A DNA stretch of 64,000 nucleotides from the NCBI GenBank assembly GCA_035235625.1, contig CP141144.1, positions 20,767,014 through 20,831,013 on the forward strand, written 5' to 3'. This stretch comes from Saururus chinensis. Its lineage: Eukaryota; Streptophyta; Magnoliopsida; Piperales; Saururaceae. The translations under genes were made by a program, and so were the position numbers. The first letter of the stretch is position 1; each line of letters begins with the position of its first letter. This document shows, one piece after another, positions 1 through 12,565 of this stretch. Under the pieces are notes generated by a model. That model was not told the DNA's origin. It searched no databases and saw nothing but the letters and a program-made list of their open reading frames with translations.

Positions 1-729
1 TTATTTTTTACCATCTATTACTATCTATGTGTTGATGGACTTGTAAATGGAATTCAAGAAATTTCTTTTAGTAGACTCATCTACGTGTTAATGAAACTGC
101 CGATGGTAACGGCATGCATGCAGTTAATCTGGAATACATGGCGATTAATTAATTTCAGATTCATTGGGTAGTATTTAAAGCATAGGAACAATTTGAGAAG
201 GAGAAAACAAGTCAAAGAGCAAGACTTTCGGCCAGAGGAGAGTGGTAGATGACTAAAGGTGAAGCGAACACCGGACGGAAGTTTGAGTGACACTTGTATT
301 TCAAGGTCAGATCGCTTTCTGAGCATGAGATTTTACTGAAATGGTGTAGTTTTGGATTTCTTTCATGCTCTTCATGATTTGCATTGGATATATTGTCAAT
401 TGAAGTGAAGTTCTTGAGTTTTACAGTCTTCATAGTCAAATTCATGGCTTTTTCTATAATAGAAACTAAAATTATGATCTAGGTAGATGATTTCTTCTTT
501 TTGGAAAGATTTCAAGAAGAATATACATAAATATTTTTTTATAGAATGAATGAGATCATTTGTGCATGATTCTGATCATTGGTGAACTTATTAACATGTC
601 AGTGGTTGCACAGGCGAAAGGAAGAAGATGAATGGTGCACATACATGCATGCATAGCAGGCACGTTATTTTTGGCCATGGGTAGTGTGAATGACACGTTT
701 GTAAGAATGACAAAATATTTGTATTCTAC

Positions 730-1190
730 TATCAATAGGGTTTAACGTGTTGATGAACTCACCAATGGTTATTGGTGAAGGTGCCAACCCATTTGTGAAG
801 TTACTGATAGAGGTTGATATCTATGTCGGTAAGAGTCGATGTGTTGGTGAACTCAACAATGGTCATCAATGAGGGTGCCAACTTGTTTGATAAGTCATTG
901 ATAGTACTTGGCATTACTGTCGATAAGGTTTGACATGTTGGCGAACTCATCGATGGTCATTGATGAGGGTGCAGACCTGCCTGTAAGGTCACTGATAGAT
1001 TTTGTCGGTAAGTTTCGATGTATTGGTGAACTCATCGATGGTTATTGGTGAGGGCACCGACTAGTCCATGAGGTTACCGATGGACCTCATAGTTATTGTC
1101 GGCAGGGTTCAACGTGTTGGTGAAGCCATTGATTGTCATTGGTGAGGTAATTGACATGTTGGCATGACTGTCGATGGAACATATGTTTTG
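730..1190. repeat. Minisatellite, about five units of 85-96 bp, inside the OG1 5' LTR
   Basis: Units begin near 730, 826, 920, 1005 and 1099. Each has the order TCGGTAAGG / TGTTGGTGAACTCA / CGATGGTCATTGGTGAGGG / GTCACTGATAG with scattered substitutions. The partner LTR keeps only about one unit (7575-7640), so copy number changed after or between the two LTR copies. Confidence 0.8.
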
Positions 1191-2173
1191 TGGATTTCAT
1201 TGTGATTATAACTAGGGTATGTTGTAGTAATTATAATTGATATTGCATGGGTTTTGATCCGTGATGTTAATGAAGGATCAATTATGCATGTATTATTTAG
1301 GGGTTAGTAACCCCAATCCAAGGTCACATTAACCCTTGGTGTCTTGGCTCCAAAAGCGAGTCATTAGTCACGTTGACAAAAGGGTCTAGTCTAAAATAGG
1401 ACTAAGGCCTTTTGGCTCTCTATGGATGGGAGTTATTTAAAACTACTTCCCGAGCCCGGGAGTAGTGTTCGAATGGACTAGAGTATTAAAAGATAACTAG
1501 TCTTGCGTAGTACAATACATGAGGTATTGATCATCATGGAAAGTCTAAATCTCAACTCTAGGTTTCAGGAGCGCTAGTGAGCCTTTACTTCATGGCGTGG
1601 ATGGGGAGAGGCAGAATTCAGAGCACTGAGGTCATAATGTGATGACCCAATATCTAGCAAAGTGGAGCTCCTAGATGAGATCATCGTGTCTACAGAACCT
1701 TTGTGAAGGGTTTTACTTATGAATAAAATGATTAATATGAAAGGTATGTACTCTTTCAATTGTAATGAATTGAATACTTTCTTCTAACAAGAATTCCATG
1801 GTGTGTTGATTGAATCTTTATGTTTCCTTAATATTGCTATCCTACAAAGCATTCCTCCATATTTAGCATCCATTGTGGTGTAGGTGTTCGGGTTGTGATT
1901 TGAAGGTAGTGTGAAGGTTTTAGTTGTAGTGAAGTTCTACTTTGCATTTATAGAGATACTTCAACTTGGTTTGACTAGGCACGTGAGTGTGCCATTTTTT
2001 GTTCATTAGTTGGATATTATTACAGGGAATACTGAACTTGTGGATCCTGTGAATATTTTAATGTAATAGCTATATATTCTCATTAAAATTATTATTATCA
2101 CATCAAATAATTGAGAAGGTTGATGATACTCATACCTCTAATTTTTTATTTTAATTATTTACTTGTATGTTTT

Positions 2174-4223
2174 TGTAACAACCCGGAATATAAAAGTTTC
2201 AAAATTCGAACGTTTGGGCCCATCAACAACTTTTGAGGCCCAATAACAGTTTTTCTTAAAATTAGACTATTTTGAGCTTAATTCGTTTAGAGGAGCCTTA
2301 AGATATTTGATAAGGCTCAGAGAGACAAACATATCGAGCCCCAGAATGTGTCAAATGGACACCGGTATAGTAGGCTATGGCCTTGAGAAGCATATCATGG
2401 GCAAGACCTACTTTAACTTAGTGAGAATATGTACCCTTTATTTTGAAGGGCTCGTTGATACGAGCTCAACAATACAGAGAATGCATGATTCCGAGTGCGG
2501 GGTAAAAAGTTATGCCCAATTGAAGTTTTGATTTTCGTCTACCTTAAAAACAAAAAAAAAAAAAACTATTTGCGCCAGCTTTGGCATCAGCCACTTTACC
2601 CTCCCACTTTGCGGTAGGGTAAAGTGCCGCATTGCGGCAGTTCAATTAACGCAATGCGTAGCCTACCACGGTAGGGCTAGATGTAGCTAGAATGTAGCTA
2701 GCCTACGGCTAGCCTGCATGAGCCATTCCGGCTCCTACAGTTACCGAATGTGCGACACATGTCACACATCATGAATGCCTTTTGGTCTATAAAAAGAGAA
2801 GGACTGGGGAGGTCCAACTTGCCCCATCCCTTCCTCCTCTCATTTCTTTTGTGTAATGCGTGTTTCCACACTATTTCTCGTTCATTTTCACCCGTTTAAA
2901 AACCCATCCTACCTAATTCAAGGATGCCCGATTTCGTGAGAGGGTCCATTTTTTGAGTTAGCCTCTCTAAAAGATGGAACGACTAGGGGGAAAAGGAGGC
3001 CCTATCTACCACTCTCGGGGCAGAAGCAAAGACTGTCCCAGCGCTAGGGGAGGTTCTGCCCACCTCACTCGAGCCGGAAGCGAAGATTGACTCAGCACTA
3101 GGGGAGGTTATGCTCGCCTTAGTCGAGCCAGACGAGAAGACTGTCCCAGCGCTAGGGGAGGTTCTGCTCACCTCATTCGATCCGGACATGGAGCCCGCCG
3201 CATTTAAGCGGACTACGAGTGAAGGTCTCACGAGTGTAGGTGGTTTTAAGCTATAATTCGATGGTACGACTAAGCGTTCTATTTTGTTATTTATTCGTCA
3301 CTTAAATAATTATTATTTCAAAAAAAGATGATATTTATTAGAGGGCAGGCGAACGCTAAGATAATAGTGTATCATACACCTCTAAGATGAATTTTATTGT
3401 AATAATTATTATTATTTAAATTATATTTACAAATGATTATGACCGAATTTGAGGGGTAGTTATTTGGTATAAAGCCCAAAAACTATGATCGGTTTTGAAG
3501 GGTAGCTATTTGGTATAAAGCCCAAAAGCTATTGGAGTTATGACTCCTAGGTACTGCCTATTATTGCATATGGCGCACCCATGAAGTTGGATATCGTGGG
3601 AAGATCCTCTTCATTCTGATCTCGTTGCCCCACGAGCATGGGTGTATGTCGCTCTGGTATCGATGACATTTTGTGAATGATGTTTTATCCGATTTTAAAT
3701 TATTTATCGGATTCTGGCTACGAACGAATTATCCAAGTTTACCAGATTCTGTGAAGAACTATTTTGTCAATTTTTTTGTATAAGAAATGTGTTTGATTCT
3801 GTTAGTTGATAATATTATTTTGAGTTGGCTTTTGAATATGAATTATTATAAGAATATTTTATGCATCTTTGATTATGATTTATGTTTTAGCATGCTAATA
3901 GAATTTAACTCTATGTACTGAGTATAAGTATACTCACCCACCCCTAGACGCTACAGGTCTCACATAAGAAGATGATATTAATGAAATTGCAGGTAGAACT
4001 TTGAAAGATCTATGCTTTATCACATTTTTTGTTATGCATTAATTTTGGATGTGCACGACTTCGATTTTGTTAAGGCATGATAAGCCTTGTTTTGTAAAGT
4101 TTTTGTAATTACGCAAATTAATGAAAAATTACTCTTCTGTGCATAGTTGATCTTGGCCCGCTTTTAATTACAAATTGGAAGCACTCCAACCTTTAAAGTA
4201 GTTTAAAAGGTTGGGGCGCTATA
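2174..4223 (+). mobile_element. Gypsy-type solo LTR, 2050 bp, TSD GTTTT
   Basis: The block begins TGTAACAACCCGG and ends GGGGCGCTATA. It is bracketed by GTTTT at 2169-2173 and GTTTT at 4224-4228. The partner OG1 LTR at 8684-8697 has the uninterrupted site GTATGTTTTACCAC, an internal empty-site control. It has a TATA-like box near 2788 (TCTATAAAAAGAG), a 54-bp minisatellite around 2990-3200, and a short conserved hairpin at 3919-3936. No gag or pol is inside, so it reads as a solo LTR left by LTR-LTR recombination. The final dinucleotide is TA instead of CA, probably one transition. Confidence 0.88.
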
Positions 4224-4343
4224 GTTTTACCACTACAATTGGCAAGAAGGAAGGACAAAGATTTATGATATCTTTTCTTAAAAGGAAGGAAGAATATGTG
4301 TTTCACGAAAAATTTATATGTGAATATTAAGGGTGTGATTGTT

Positions 4344-4355
4344 TGGTATAAGAGA
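4344..4355 (+). promoter_or_regulatory. Primer binding site of OG1
   Basis: TGGTATAAGAGA lies just after the 5' LTR end and matches the plant initiator-Met PBS TGGTATCAGAGC at 10 of 12 positions. It supports reading 1-4339 as a 5' LTR on the plus strand. Confidence 0.6.
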
Positions 4356-4422
4356 AGTTCACAAAGTAAACTCACAAGTTGTCAGTTAAGATGTCATAAC
4401 TAATGAAAAAATAAATGGTTGG

Positions 4423-5108
4423 ATGGTTCGGACTAGGAATCAAGCACAAGAGGCAAATGCAAGGTTTGCCGAAAAAATAGTGAGGGCCCAACAAAGAAGA
4501 GAAGAGAACTTCTCGAGGGACAGAACATCCTCCACAGTTTATGTGGATCTTGATCTAGAAGAGGAGGATCTTGAAGAAGACCCAGAGGAAGAATACCCAA
4601 AGGAAAACCCTGAGGAAGTGTTTCCTTTATATTGGCATCCTCTAGAGGGAGAGGATTTTAGCATTGCCTCTATCATTATAGTAGAGTTAGGTGTTGTGGA
4701 CGGTTGCCCACAACAGCCTAGCTAGCCGATAATGAGAGGGGAGCAGCACAGGAAAGCTAGGAAAGGGGGAAAGAGCAGCATGGCCACCGGACAGGGGAGA
4801 GAGGTAGGGATGAAGACAAGAGGAATAGAGAGACAATAATTCATTCCATAATTCTACTTAGTGCGTAGCCCTTACATTTAGATAGATAATCCTAATGGGC
4901 TCACTAACAGGCACCTAAGGCCCAATAACATAATTAAAAGAAAGCACTCATACCCTAATTAGCCTAATTACCTAAATGCCCTTATTACATAATTACTTGA
5001 TTACCCTAGCATGTGGCCCCAGTGGCAGCCCCTAGGACGTTCACAACATTAGGTTCTCCACTGGAGTTCAACTCCTCTAGCGATGAAGAATAGGATGATA
5101 ACGACCCA
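4423..5108 (+). pseudogene. OG1 gag N-terminal remnant, interrupted
   Basis: An open frame from ATG 4423 starts MVRTRNQAQEANARF and runs through an acidic stretch (repeated EED/EEDPEEE). It sits directly after the PBS, where gag should start. The frame enters the solo LTR at 4692 and stops at 4723-4725. When 4692-5048 plus one TSD copy is left out, the frame continues as VELGSPLEFNSSSDEE before a stop near 5090. No capsid or zinc-knuckle motif can be seen, so the gag call rests on position and the basic-then-acidic composition. It is not a functional gene. Confidence 0.5.
4692..5048 (-). mobile_element. Short solo LTR, 357 bp, TSD TTAGG, inside OG1 gag
   Basis: Terminal TGTTGTGGACG at 4692 and CGTTCACAACA ending at 5048 form imperfect TG..CA inverted ends. 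They are flanked by perfect TTAGG on both sides (4687-4691 and 5049-5053). Read on the minus strand it has copia-LTR character: TGTTGTGAACG start, AATGAATTATT, then a pyrimidine-rich U5. The 5-bp TSD and TG/CA ends favour a solo copia or TRIM LTR over a DNA transposon. The tail ORF on the plus strand is an artefact of this insertion. Confidence 0.82.
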
Positions 5109-6922
5109 ATTTTGGCACAGAGGGGAGTAGGTATGATTTTAATTTTATAGTTTAATTAATTATAAATTTTGTGCATGTTTATATATGCTTTGTTGATGAT
5201 ATAGCATGCTTGAAATGTTTTTATCAAAGATCTATGCATTCAAAAAGAAAATGACATTTCTTTTCATTATTTTGCTTACATCATTACTTAAACAAAGGAA
5301 ATAAGTAAACTAGTACAAATCCTAAGGGCGAGGAGGAGATGGAGGAAACTCTATTCCTAATCAGGTGCATCGAGCTACCATCTTCAGATGCCCCTAGTAC
5401 TCTTGAATGTATTCCACCTCTCTGGTAAGACGGTAGAATCTCTAGGTGGTAATGTCCATCAATTTGGACAGAGTTTCCCGCATCTTCTCAATTGCCTCAA
5501 AGATGACTTGGTCTACGACAACAACTTATGGTGGTAGTAGTGGTACTGGTTGCTATCATGCATATTGCTACTGGGATTGTGCCTACTGTGTTGGAACAAG
5601 TCTAGGATTGTCCTCAGGCCACCTCCGATCACTATGGCGAGGGAGAGGGTTAAGGTAAAGGTTCTGTACACCCCTGCGAGTGAACGTATTGGTCACAACA
5701 CGGGGAAGAGAACCATCAAAGCAAAAACCTAAATAAGTGGCTATACGAGTCATCAAATAGCCAAAGGGATAGGCTTTTGCTTGAGGCTACGGACGACGGT
5801 AGTGGAAGAAGCATAGTTCCAAATGTATTGTGCAGAACTCGACTCAGAAAGAAGCCAAGTGCCTTTAGATATTTAGTCATTTCAACTAAGTCTATTAAAG
5901 TTAATAAAATGTGAATATAAAATGCAGAATACCGACAAAATTTTCCTAGAATGAACAAGCGAAGTGAAAATAAAAAAATATTATAAAATAAAAGGATTAT
6001 AACATTTCGTATACAATACCCTCATAGAGAAGCAACATGTAGATAATGCATCACGTTGTCATTTTATCCTTAATATGGAGGAAATAAATTTCATAAAGTC
6101 ATTAGATAGGTTCGAATTGACTAAGTGTAGGCAAAGTTATTAACATGAACACCTTTCTTGACACTACGACACCTCCAATGGAGCGGTTCAACTCCAACAC
6201 ACCAGATGTCGATGGCCTACCGATGGAGACTTGGTAATCCAAAGAGATTCGGACATTAATAAAAAATATCTCTAAGTATGTGGTTAATTTTGGAAAATAA
6301 AAGGAAAAGGAAAAAGAGTGATTGTGTGTGATTTTAGGAAAAAAAAAACCTTATCGGGTTCCCATCGGTGAGTCACTGAACCATAAGGGAGAGTGGAAAG
6401 TGAATCAGTGCATTGCAATAGTTTAAAATCTATAAAAAGAGGAGTTTTGCATGACATACCTTTGTGATTCTTGGTTGATTGTAGAGCTTTTCCTGAATTT
6501 TTAAGAGAAACAGAGTGAAAAACACTCCTAAATGTGTAGTGAATAGTACCGCTCAAGAGAAATGGATGATGACAGTGGAGATTCTCGCTGGAAGGATGAC
6601 AATTTTTCTTTAGAAATAAGAAGAGGAGAATTGTCAAAGATTTTTAGGAGGAATGGCCGAACTTTGGAAGGCCGAGAAGTGAAGCGTCTCCATTATCGAC
6701 AATGTTTGGGTTAGATACTCAACGAAGGGAGGTGACACTTGGGTTACCAGATGCGACTTTTAAAATGAGCTTTTGAAATTGTCGATGTGTTGATCTATCC
6801 ACCAATGCGTCGATGGATTAAAAAATTAAATTTTTTAAGATTTTCCTTTAACAAAATTTGACTACCAAAAAGTCAATTTCTTTCAAATTTTGGACATAAA
6901 ATTCTTTTTAAGAGGGGTAGGA
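5109..6922 (+). mobile_element. OG1 internal region, no recognisable pol
   Basis: About 1.8 kb between the gag remnant and the 3' LTR. No RT, integrase or protease motif is visible on either strand; short ORFs at 5446-5658, 5716-5958 and 6284-6637 are composition artefacts. It ends in a purine-rich tract AAGAGGGGTAGGA at 6910-6922, a good polypurine tract (PPT) directly before the LTR start. OG1 therefore looks non-autonomous or heavily deleted. Confidence 0.6.
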
Positions 6923-8798
6923 TGTTACAACCCATATATTTGGATGAAAATAATATAATTTATTTTATATTCTTTACCATTGGTAACCATCAACATGGTA
7001 ATGAAGCCAGCGATGGTATTGTCATTCATACAGTTAATTCAGAATACAAGGTGGTTAATTCGTTTCAGATTCTGTGGGTAGTTATAATAGTATGTTTAGC
7101 ATTGGAATGGTATGAGATGGAGAAAATGAGTCCAAGAGGTAGACTTTTGGCCGTAGAAGAGAATGGTGGATGACTGAGGGTGAAGTGAATGCGAGAAGTT
7201 TGATTGACATTTGTGTTTCAAGGTTAGATTGCTTTTTGAACTTGTGATTTTACCAAAATGGTGTAATTTTTATTTATGTCATGCTCTTCAGATTTGTGTT
7301 TGATATATTGTTAATTAAAGTGAAGTCCTTGAGTTTTACAATCTTCAGAGTCAAATTCATGGTTTTTATTAGAGAAGGAAGTAAAATTATGATTTTGGTT
7401 GATTATTTCTTCTTTTGGGAAAGATTTTCAAGAAGAATATACATAATTATATTTTTCCAGAATGAATGGGTGCATATGCGCATGATTTTGAACATTGATA
7501 GTTGCACCAATAAAATGAAGAAGATGAACAGTGCTCATACATGTGTGCATACTAAGCATGTTGGTTTTTAGTCATCAACAGTATGAGGTGTCCACTGATA
7601 ATCATCGATGGGGTAACTGACATGTTGAAAAGATTGCTATGGAACATGTGTTTTGTGGATTCATTGTGATTATAACTAGGGTAGGTTGTAATGTTTATAA
7701 TTGATATTGTGTGGTTTCTTATGTGTTATGTGATGTGAATGAAGGATTAATTATTCATGTGTTACTTAGGGATTAGTTACCCCAATGCATGTGTAGGAGA
7801 CTATTAATTGTGACGAATGGGTACCTAAAAGACTATGCATATGGCATCCTAGGTCACATGAAACCTCGGTAGCTTGGCTCCAAAAGTGATTCATTAGCCA
7901 GGTAGGCAAAAGAGGTATAAAATAGGACGAAGGTCTTCTGGCTCTCTAAGGATGCAAGTTATGTAGAACCATTTTCTTGGCCCATGAGCTGTGCTAAAAT
8001 GGACTAGAGCATTAAAAGATGTTGTCTTGCGCAACATAATTCATGAAGTTTCGATGATTATGAAAAGACAACCTCAACACTAGGGTCCATGAGCCCTAGC
8101 GAGCTTCATACATGGATGGGGATAGGTAGACTTCAGAGCACTTAGGTCATAATGTGATGGCCCAATATCTAACAGAGCGGAGCTCCTAGATGAGGTCATC
8201 GTGTCTAAAGAACCTTTGAGAAGGGTTTTGCTTATGAATAGAATGATTAATATGAAAGGCATGCACTCTTTCAATTGTGATGAATTGACTGGTTTTTCTA
8301 ATGAGAATTCCATGGTATGTTGATTGAATCTTTGTGTTTCATAAGGATTGTTATCTGACTTAGTATTTTTGAATACTCAACATCCATTGTGGTGTAAGTG
8401 TTTGGGTCAAAATTTGAAGGTAATGTTAAAGTTGTAGTTGAGAAGTTCTACTCTGCATTTATGGAGATTCTTAAGTTAGGTTTGAGTTGGCATATGAGTT
8501 TTCCATTTTTTCTTTCATTAGTTTGGATATTATTAACAAACAATGATGAACTTGTGCATTTTGTGAATATTTTAATGTAATAGCTATATATATTCTAATT
8601 AAAGTTACTATAATCACATCAATTGATTTTGAAGGTTGATGATACTCATACCCCTAACTATTTAATTCAATGATTTACTTTGTATGTTTTACCACTATAA
8701 TTGACAAGAAGGAAGGATGACGATTTATGTTATCTTTTTTTAAAAGGAAGAATTTGTATTACACAAAAAATTTATATGTGGAAATTAGGAGTGTGGCA
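6923..8798 (+). mobile_element. OG1 retrotransposon, 3' LTR (about 1.88 kb)
   Basis: It begins TGTTACAACCC right after the PPT and ends near GAGTGTGGCA. It is collinear with 1-4339 apart from the minisatellite expansion and solo LTR found only in the 5' copy. Its intact site at 8684-8697 shows the state before the 2174-4223 insertion. No gene is seen in it. Confidence 0.75.
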
Positions 8799-9936
8799 TG
8801 CCCCAAAAATGCTTTCTGGATTTGTTTCCCTTCCTTGTTGAAGTCAAAGTGCCAAATCGTTGTGGATACCTATATAAAGAAAATGAAGTGACAAAATTAA
8901 AAAGATGTAAACCTAGAAAAAAGAAGGGAGAGACCTTTGTATATTATTTTCCTTGAGAATTCACAATGAGTTTGAAGGGAAGATCAATGGTTAATTTATA
9001 AAGCTAATGAACAACTAAAGAAGTAATTTCACACAAAAAGGAGTGGTAGAAATTCTTCAATGAGAGATTCAAGAACCCAAAGTCCATATAGAATAAGAAG
9101 AGCTTGTTGAAGGCTTGAGGAAGAAGACTTGAGGAAGAGAGAGGCAAAGAAAGGAGAAATTAAAGTTTCAAAGTGCTTGAGGAAGAAGACTTGAAGCTAG
9201 CAACGACAAGAATTTGTGGAGATCTAAACAAAATGAGTTTCTGTTAAAGTCAAAACAAAGGTTGTTGGCTTTCTTGTGTTGATGTAATTGTCTTGCTTAC
9301 TAGAAGTGCATTGATTTGGTTCCTTGCTGGGACTGTCATGGTTTTTTTCATAGATTAGAATTTCTATGTTAAATTATTGTGAGTTCATGGTGTTTGCATG
9401 CTTTATGCTTTATGGTTTGTTGATGGATTAATCGTGAGTAAAATTAGGTTTTTATTATTTTTGCTATATAATAAAATTATGTTCAAAGAGGGCATATATC
9501 ATAGTCTTTGTTTTTCTTAGATAATTGGACTAGGGGTAATGTGGTGATCTGTTATGCCGATTAGATAGATATTAAACTCACAAATGGTAAATGTAGATTT
9601 TCATTGATAAATTGAGTTTGCTCCATGATATCAATCTATTTTGGCATGCTAATGCATCATTATCTTGCTTAATCTTCCTATATTTTAATTTCTAGTGATA
9701 GATAACTTGTGCTAGGGTTTGATTTCTCAAATTTATCTTTTTTATTATTTTTTCTTTTATAATTACTTGTTAAAAACTTGCTAATTTGTGTTCTCTAGTT
9801 ATTTAGTTTGCTTCTCTTATAATTATTCCTTGCTTTAATTGCTTAAAGTGTGTTACTTGGGTGATTTTATGTTGGATTAATTTTATTGGTTGTTTTAAAT
9901 AACTCAATGTATGAACATGGGGATTTGGGTAATTCG
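8799..9936 (+). mobile_element. copia-1 5' LTR (left end missing) and leader
   Basis: 8860-9590 matches 13075-13825 as a direct repeat: shared landmarks are CAACTAAAGAAG, TTCTTCAATGAGAGATT, GAAGAAGACTTGAAG, and GATGTAATTGTC followed by GTGCATTGATTTGGTTCC. The left half of the LTR, present in the 3' copy at about 12570-13070, is absent here; the OG1 LTR abuts instead. This is consistent with OG1 having inserted into this LTR. The leader runs to the gag ATG at 9937. Confidence 0.65.
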
Positions 9937-11446
9937 ATGAATCGTCCACCCTTATTTTATGGTCAAAATTTCTCATATTAAAAAAATAGGATGAGATATT
10001 TTATTTATGCACTTGATGGGAATGATTGGAAAACGGGGATTAAAGGTTTGAATCCTATAATAACCAAAAATGAAAGTAGAATTTAAATCTTAAAAGATGA
10101 AAACAAATGGGATGAAAATAAAATAAAACTTGCTAATCAAAACAGTAAAGCCCTTAGTACATTGTTCAATGTTGTAAGAAAATCACAACATAGGTTAATT
10201 TCTAATTGCACATCTACCTAGGTTTCATGGGAAAAACTTCTGATATATAATGAAGGAAAAGAGGCAGATAAAGTGTCTAGGCTACAAATGCTTACCCTAG
10301 AGTTTGAAATCATTATAATGAGTGAAGTTTATGAATACTATGCTAAGATTTTAGACATAGTAAACACATGTGATCAATTGGGGGAGGCTATACCTTATTA
10401 CATTGTTGTGAGGAAACTGTTAAGGTCTTTGTCCTCTAAATTGAAAACTAAGGTAACAACCATTAATTAATAAAAAATGATAGACAACTTAGACATTAAG
10501 GAGTTAGTTGGGTAGAAATCCAAGGGAAAACAAACTGCCCTAAAAGTATCCAAGAGAACTTCTAAGAAGAATAAAACTTTAAATACCTTAGAAGAATCTA
10601 AAAAGTTTGCAGATGATAAAGAATTAATGCTTTTGTTGGCTAACTACTTCAAGCAATTCATGAAAACTTAGAACTTTAGCTTTGGGAATAAGGGCAAAAT
10701 TATGGAAAGAGAAAAATGGATAAGAGAGATGAGAGGCAAAATGAACAAGACAAGAAAATTTTGAAGTATTTTGAATGTGGTAAGTAAGGTCACTTTGCTG
10801 TTGATTGCCTTAATAATAAATCTAACAATCTTTTAATGATAAGCCTAAGAAACCAAAGGGTTTTGATAATAAGAGAAATGACAAGGTGTTTAAAGCAACT
10901 TACTCTGATGAGAGTTCTTCTGAAGAAGATAAAATGTGTAACTATATAGCCTTCCATGCAAGTGTGAAGAAAGTTATGGAGAATATTCTTATGAGTCCAC
11001 TTCTCTTGAAGAGAACTCAGAGTTAAACTTTGATTTTGATGAACACAAAGAATTCCACCAACAATTATTAGTCTTGACTAGGAAAACAAAAGCCTTGTAA
11101 AAGAGTTGAAAAAGAAAAAAGATGAATTAGTTTTGTTTTCTCAAGCGGTAAATCAAATACTAGAAGGTCAAACTTGAGAGACAAGTGAGTAACCTTAAGA
11201 AAGAATTATAAAGTGAAAAAAAGAAGTCTAGTGCTCTGAATAGAGAATTTATATCCTCTAAAGATAAATTAGATGAATTTAAGAGTGGGAAGAAGAAATT
11301 GGAAACCATCTTGAGCAATAGACAAACCAACAATATGAGTTTAGATTTTAGGAATTGCTTGACTACCCCCTTAGCAAAACCTACTACCTTTGTGATGACA
11401 AAAGAGATTGATAAAAACCCTAAGATAGTGCCCAACTCACCTAGGT
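9937..11446 (+). pseudogene. copia gag pseudogene (UBN2-type), with degenerate zinc knuckle
   Basis: One frame from ATG 9937 reads MNRPPLFYGQNFSY, stop, KNRMRYFIYALDGNDW: the usual N-terminus of plant copia gag, with the expected Trp codon turned into a stop. It continues through VSRLQMLTLEFEIII (10275 on) and IVVRKLLRSLSSKLK, typical of UBN2 gag. Three in-frame stops precede 10470. A CCHC-like knuckle near 10765-10812 reads YFECGK-stop-GHFAVDC: the first Cys is lost and a stop falls inside. Downstream is an acidic stretch (YSDESSSEED) and a Lys/Glu-rich coiled-coil-like segment to about 11446. In a live element this would be the nucleocapsid precursor; here it is dead. No pol follows. Confidence 0.85.
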
Positions 11447-12565
11447 AAAGAGTGAAAGGAGGTAACAAGGACACTGATCAATTTGCATAGAGGTCTAGGT
11501 TTGGATGTATGGATGCTCAGTCATTCCATGATGCCTGATTTCTGTTTTCTACATGTCATAGCTTAGTATGAAATATGAATTGTTAGTAAGGAGATAGCAG
11601 ATCACACAATGGCTAGGATACTTTATCTCCTTGCACAACTTGTGCTTTAGCTTAACCGACCTTCCATCATATTCGGTTAGATGATGACATTTCTACATGG
11701 CCATACGCACGAGATGCTGCCCTACACATACATCTTGTTTAGGATTTTACTTTGGCATATAAAGATCCCATGAGGAGAGCCTATGATGATTGGGATGGGA
11801 CCTATTGACGCAGTAATTGTTCATTGGATGTTGTCTCATCACTAAGGTTAGGATGGAGATGCAGAGGAGCCATAGGGACTAGGACATGCACCTCTCGAGG
11901 CACCAACACCATAAGATGATCTAGATAGTACTGTCACCATTGCAGAGTTTAGAAATTATTAGGATGCAGCTTTACAAAATCTTATAGATATCCGACATAT
12001 GCTCAGACCTCAATTTCCACGTGATGACAGTGAAGGAAGCATTCAGATGGTGGAACAGATTGATTTTTAAATTTCATATATCACATTTTCGTGTATTTCT
12101 TTGTTTAAACTTGATTCAGTTTAGTTTATATTTAATTGTGATTATGTGATGTATTTTGAAACTGATTTTGTTATGGGATATTTGATGGATGTGGTTAATG
12201 TATGGATTATTTATTTTCATGTCTATAGTGATATGTGTAGCTTGATTGTGCTTAATTAAATTTTTTTTCTAATTATTGCTTTTACTTTTGTTATTTATGT
12301 CAAAAAGGGGGAGAAAAGATATAAAAATAAAAAATGATTCTCTTTATTTGATTGAATAGTACAATGAAAACCATTTTGATTTAAAGTGTGTAGGATAAGT
12401 ATAGGTTTAAACAAGGTTTTTCAAGATCAATTCCAAATGAGTGTATGTTAAGTCTCTATGTTGTTAAGTCATCTGATTAAATAGAAAGTTGATGCACTAT
12501 GTCTAGAATTGTAATTTTATTTTTTATTTTTAATTGTGTAGTATTTTGACAAGAAATAGCCGAAG
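11447..12565 (+). mobile_element. copia-1 internal region lacking pol
   Basis: No integrase, RT or RNase H motif was found between the gag remnant and the 3' LTR. Around 11590-11810 broken frames read KEIADHTMARILYLLAQL and, further on, PYTYILFRIL, which vaguely recall plant-mobile-domain or 'putative plant transposon protein' segments; I do not trust this enough to name it. A purine tract near 12562-12570 (GAAGGGGAGA) is a likely PPT. Confidence 0.45.

Larger units (their letters stand above)
1..4339 (+). mobile_element. OG1 retrotransposon, 5' LTR (start lies outside the window; interrupted)
   Basis: This stretch pairs as a direct repeat with 6923-8798: blocks such as 120-600 with 7010-7490, 1190-1320 with 7640-7770, 1360-1990 with 7880-8490 and 4224-4335 with 8693-8795 match in order. 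Base 1 aligns roughly 50 bp inside the partner LTR, so the true LTR start is just outside the window. The copy is longer than its partner because it carries a ~90-bp minisatellite (730-1190) and a 2.05-kb solo LTR (2174-4223). It ends near GGGTGTGA and is followed within a few bases by a PBS-like site. The small open frames inside are not gene-like. The gypsy assignment is inferred from the PBS and gag context. Confidence 0.75.

Noticed and set aside
2983-3231. 82-aa repetitive Ser/Thr-rich minus-strand ORF
   Set aside because: It is the 54-bp minisatellite translated; since 54 is divisible by 3 the repeat looks protein-like.
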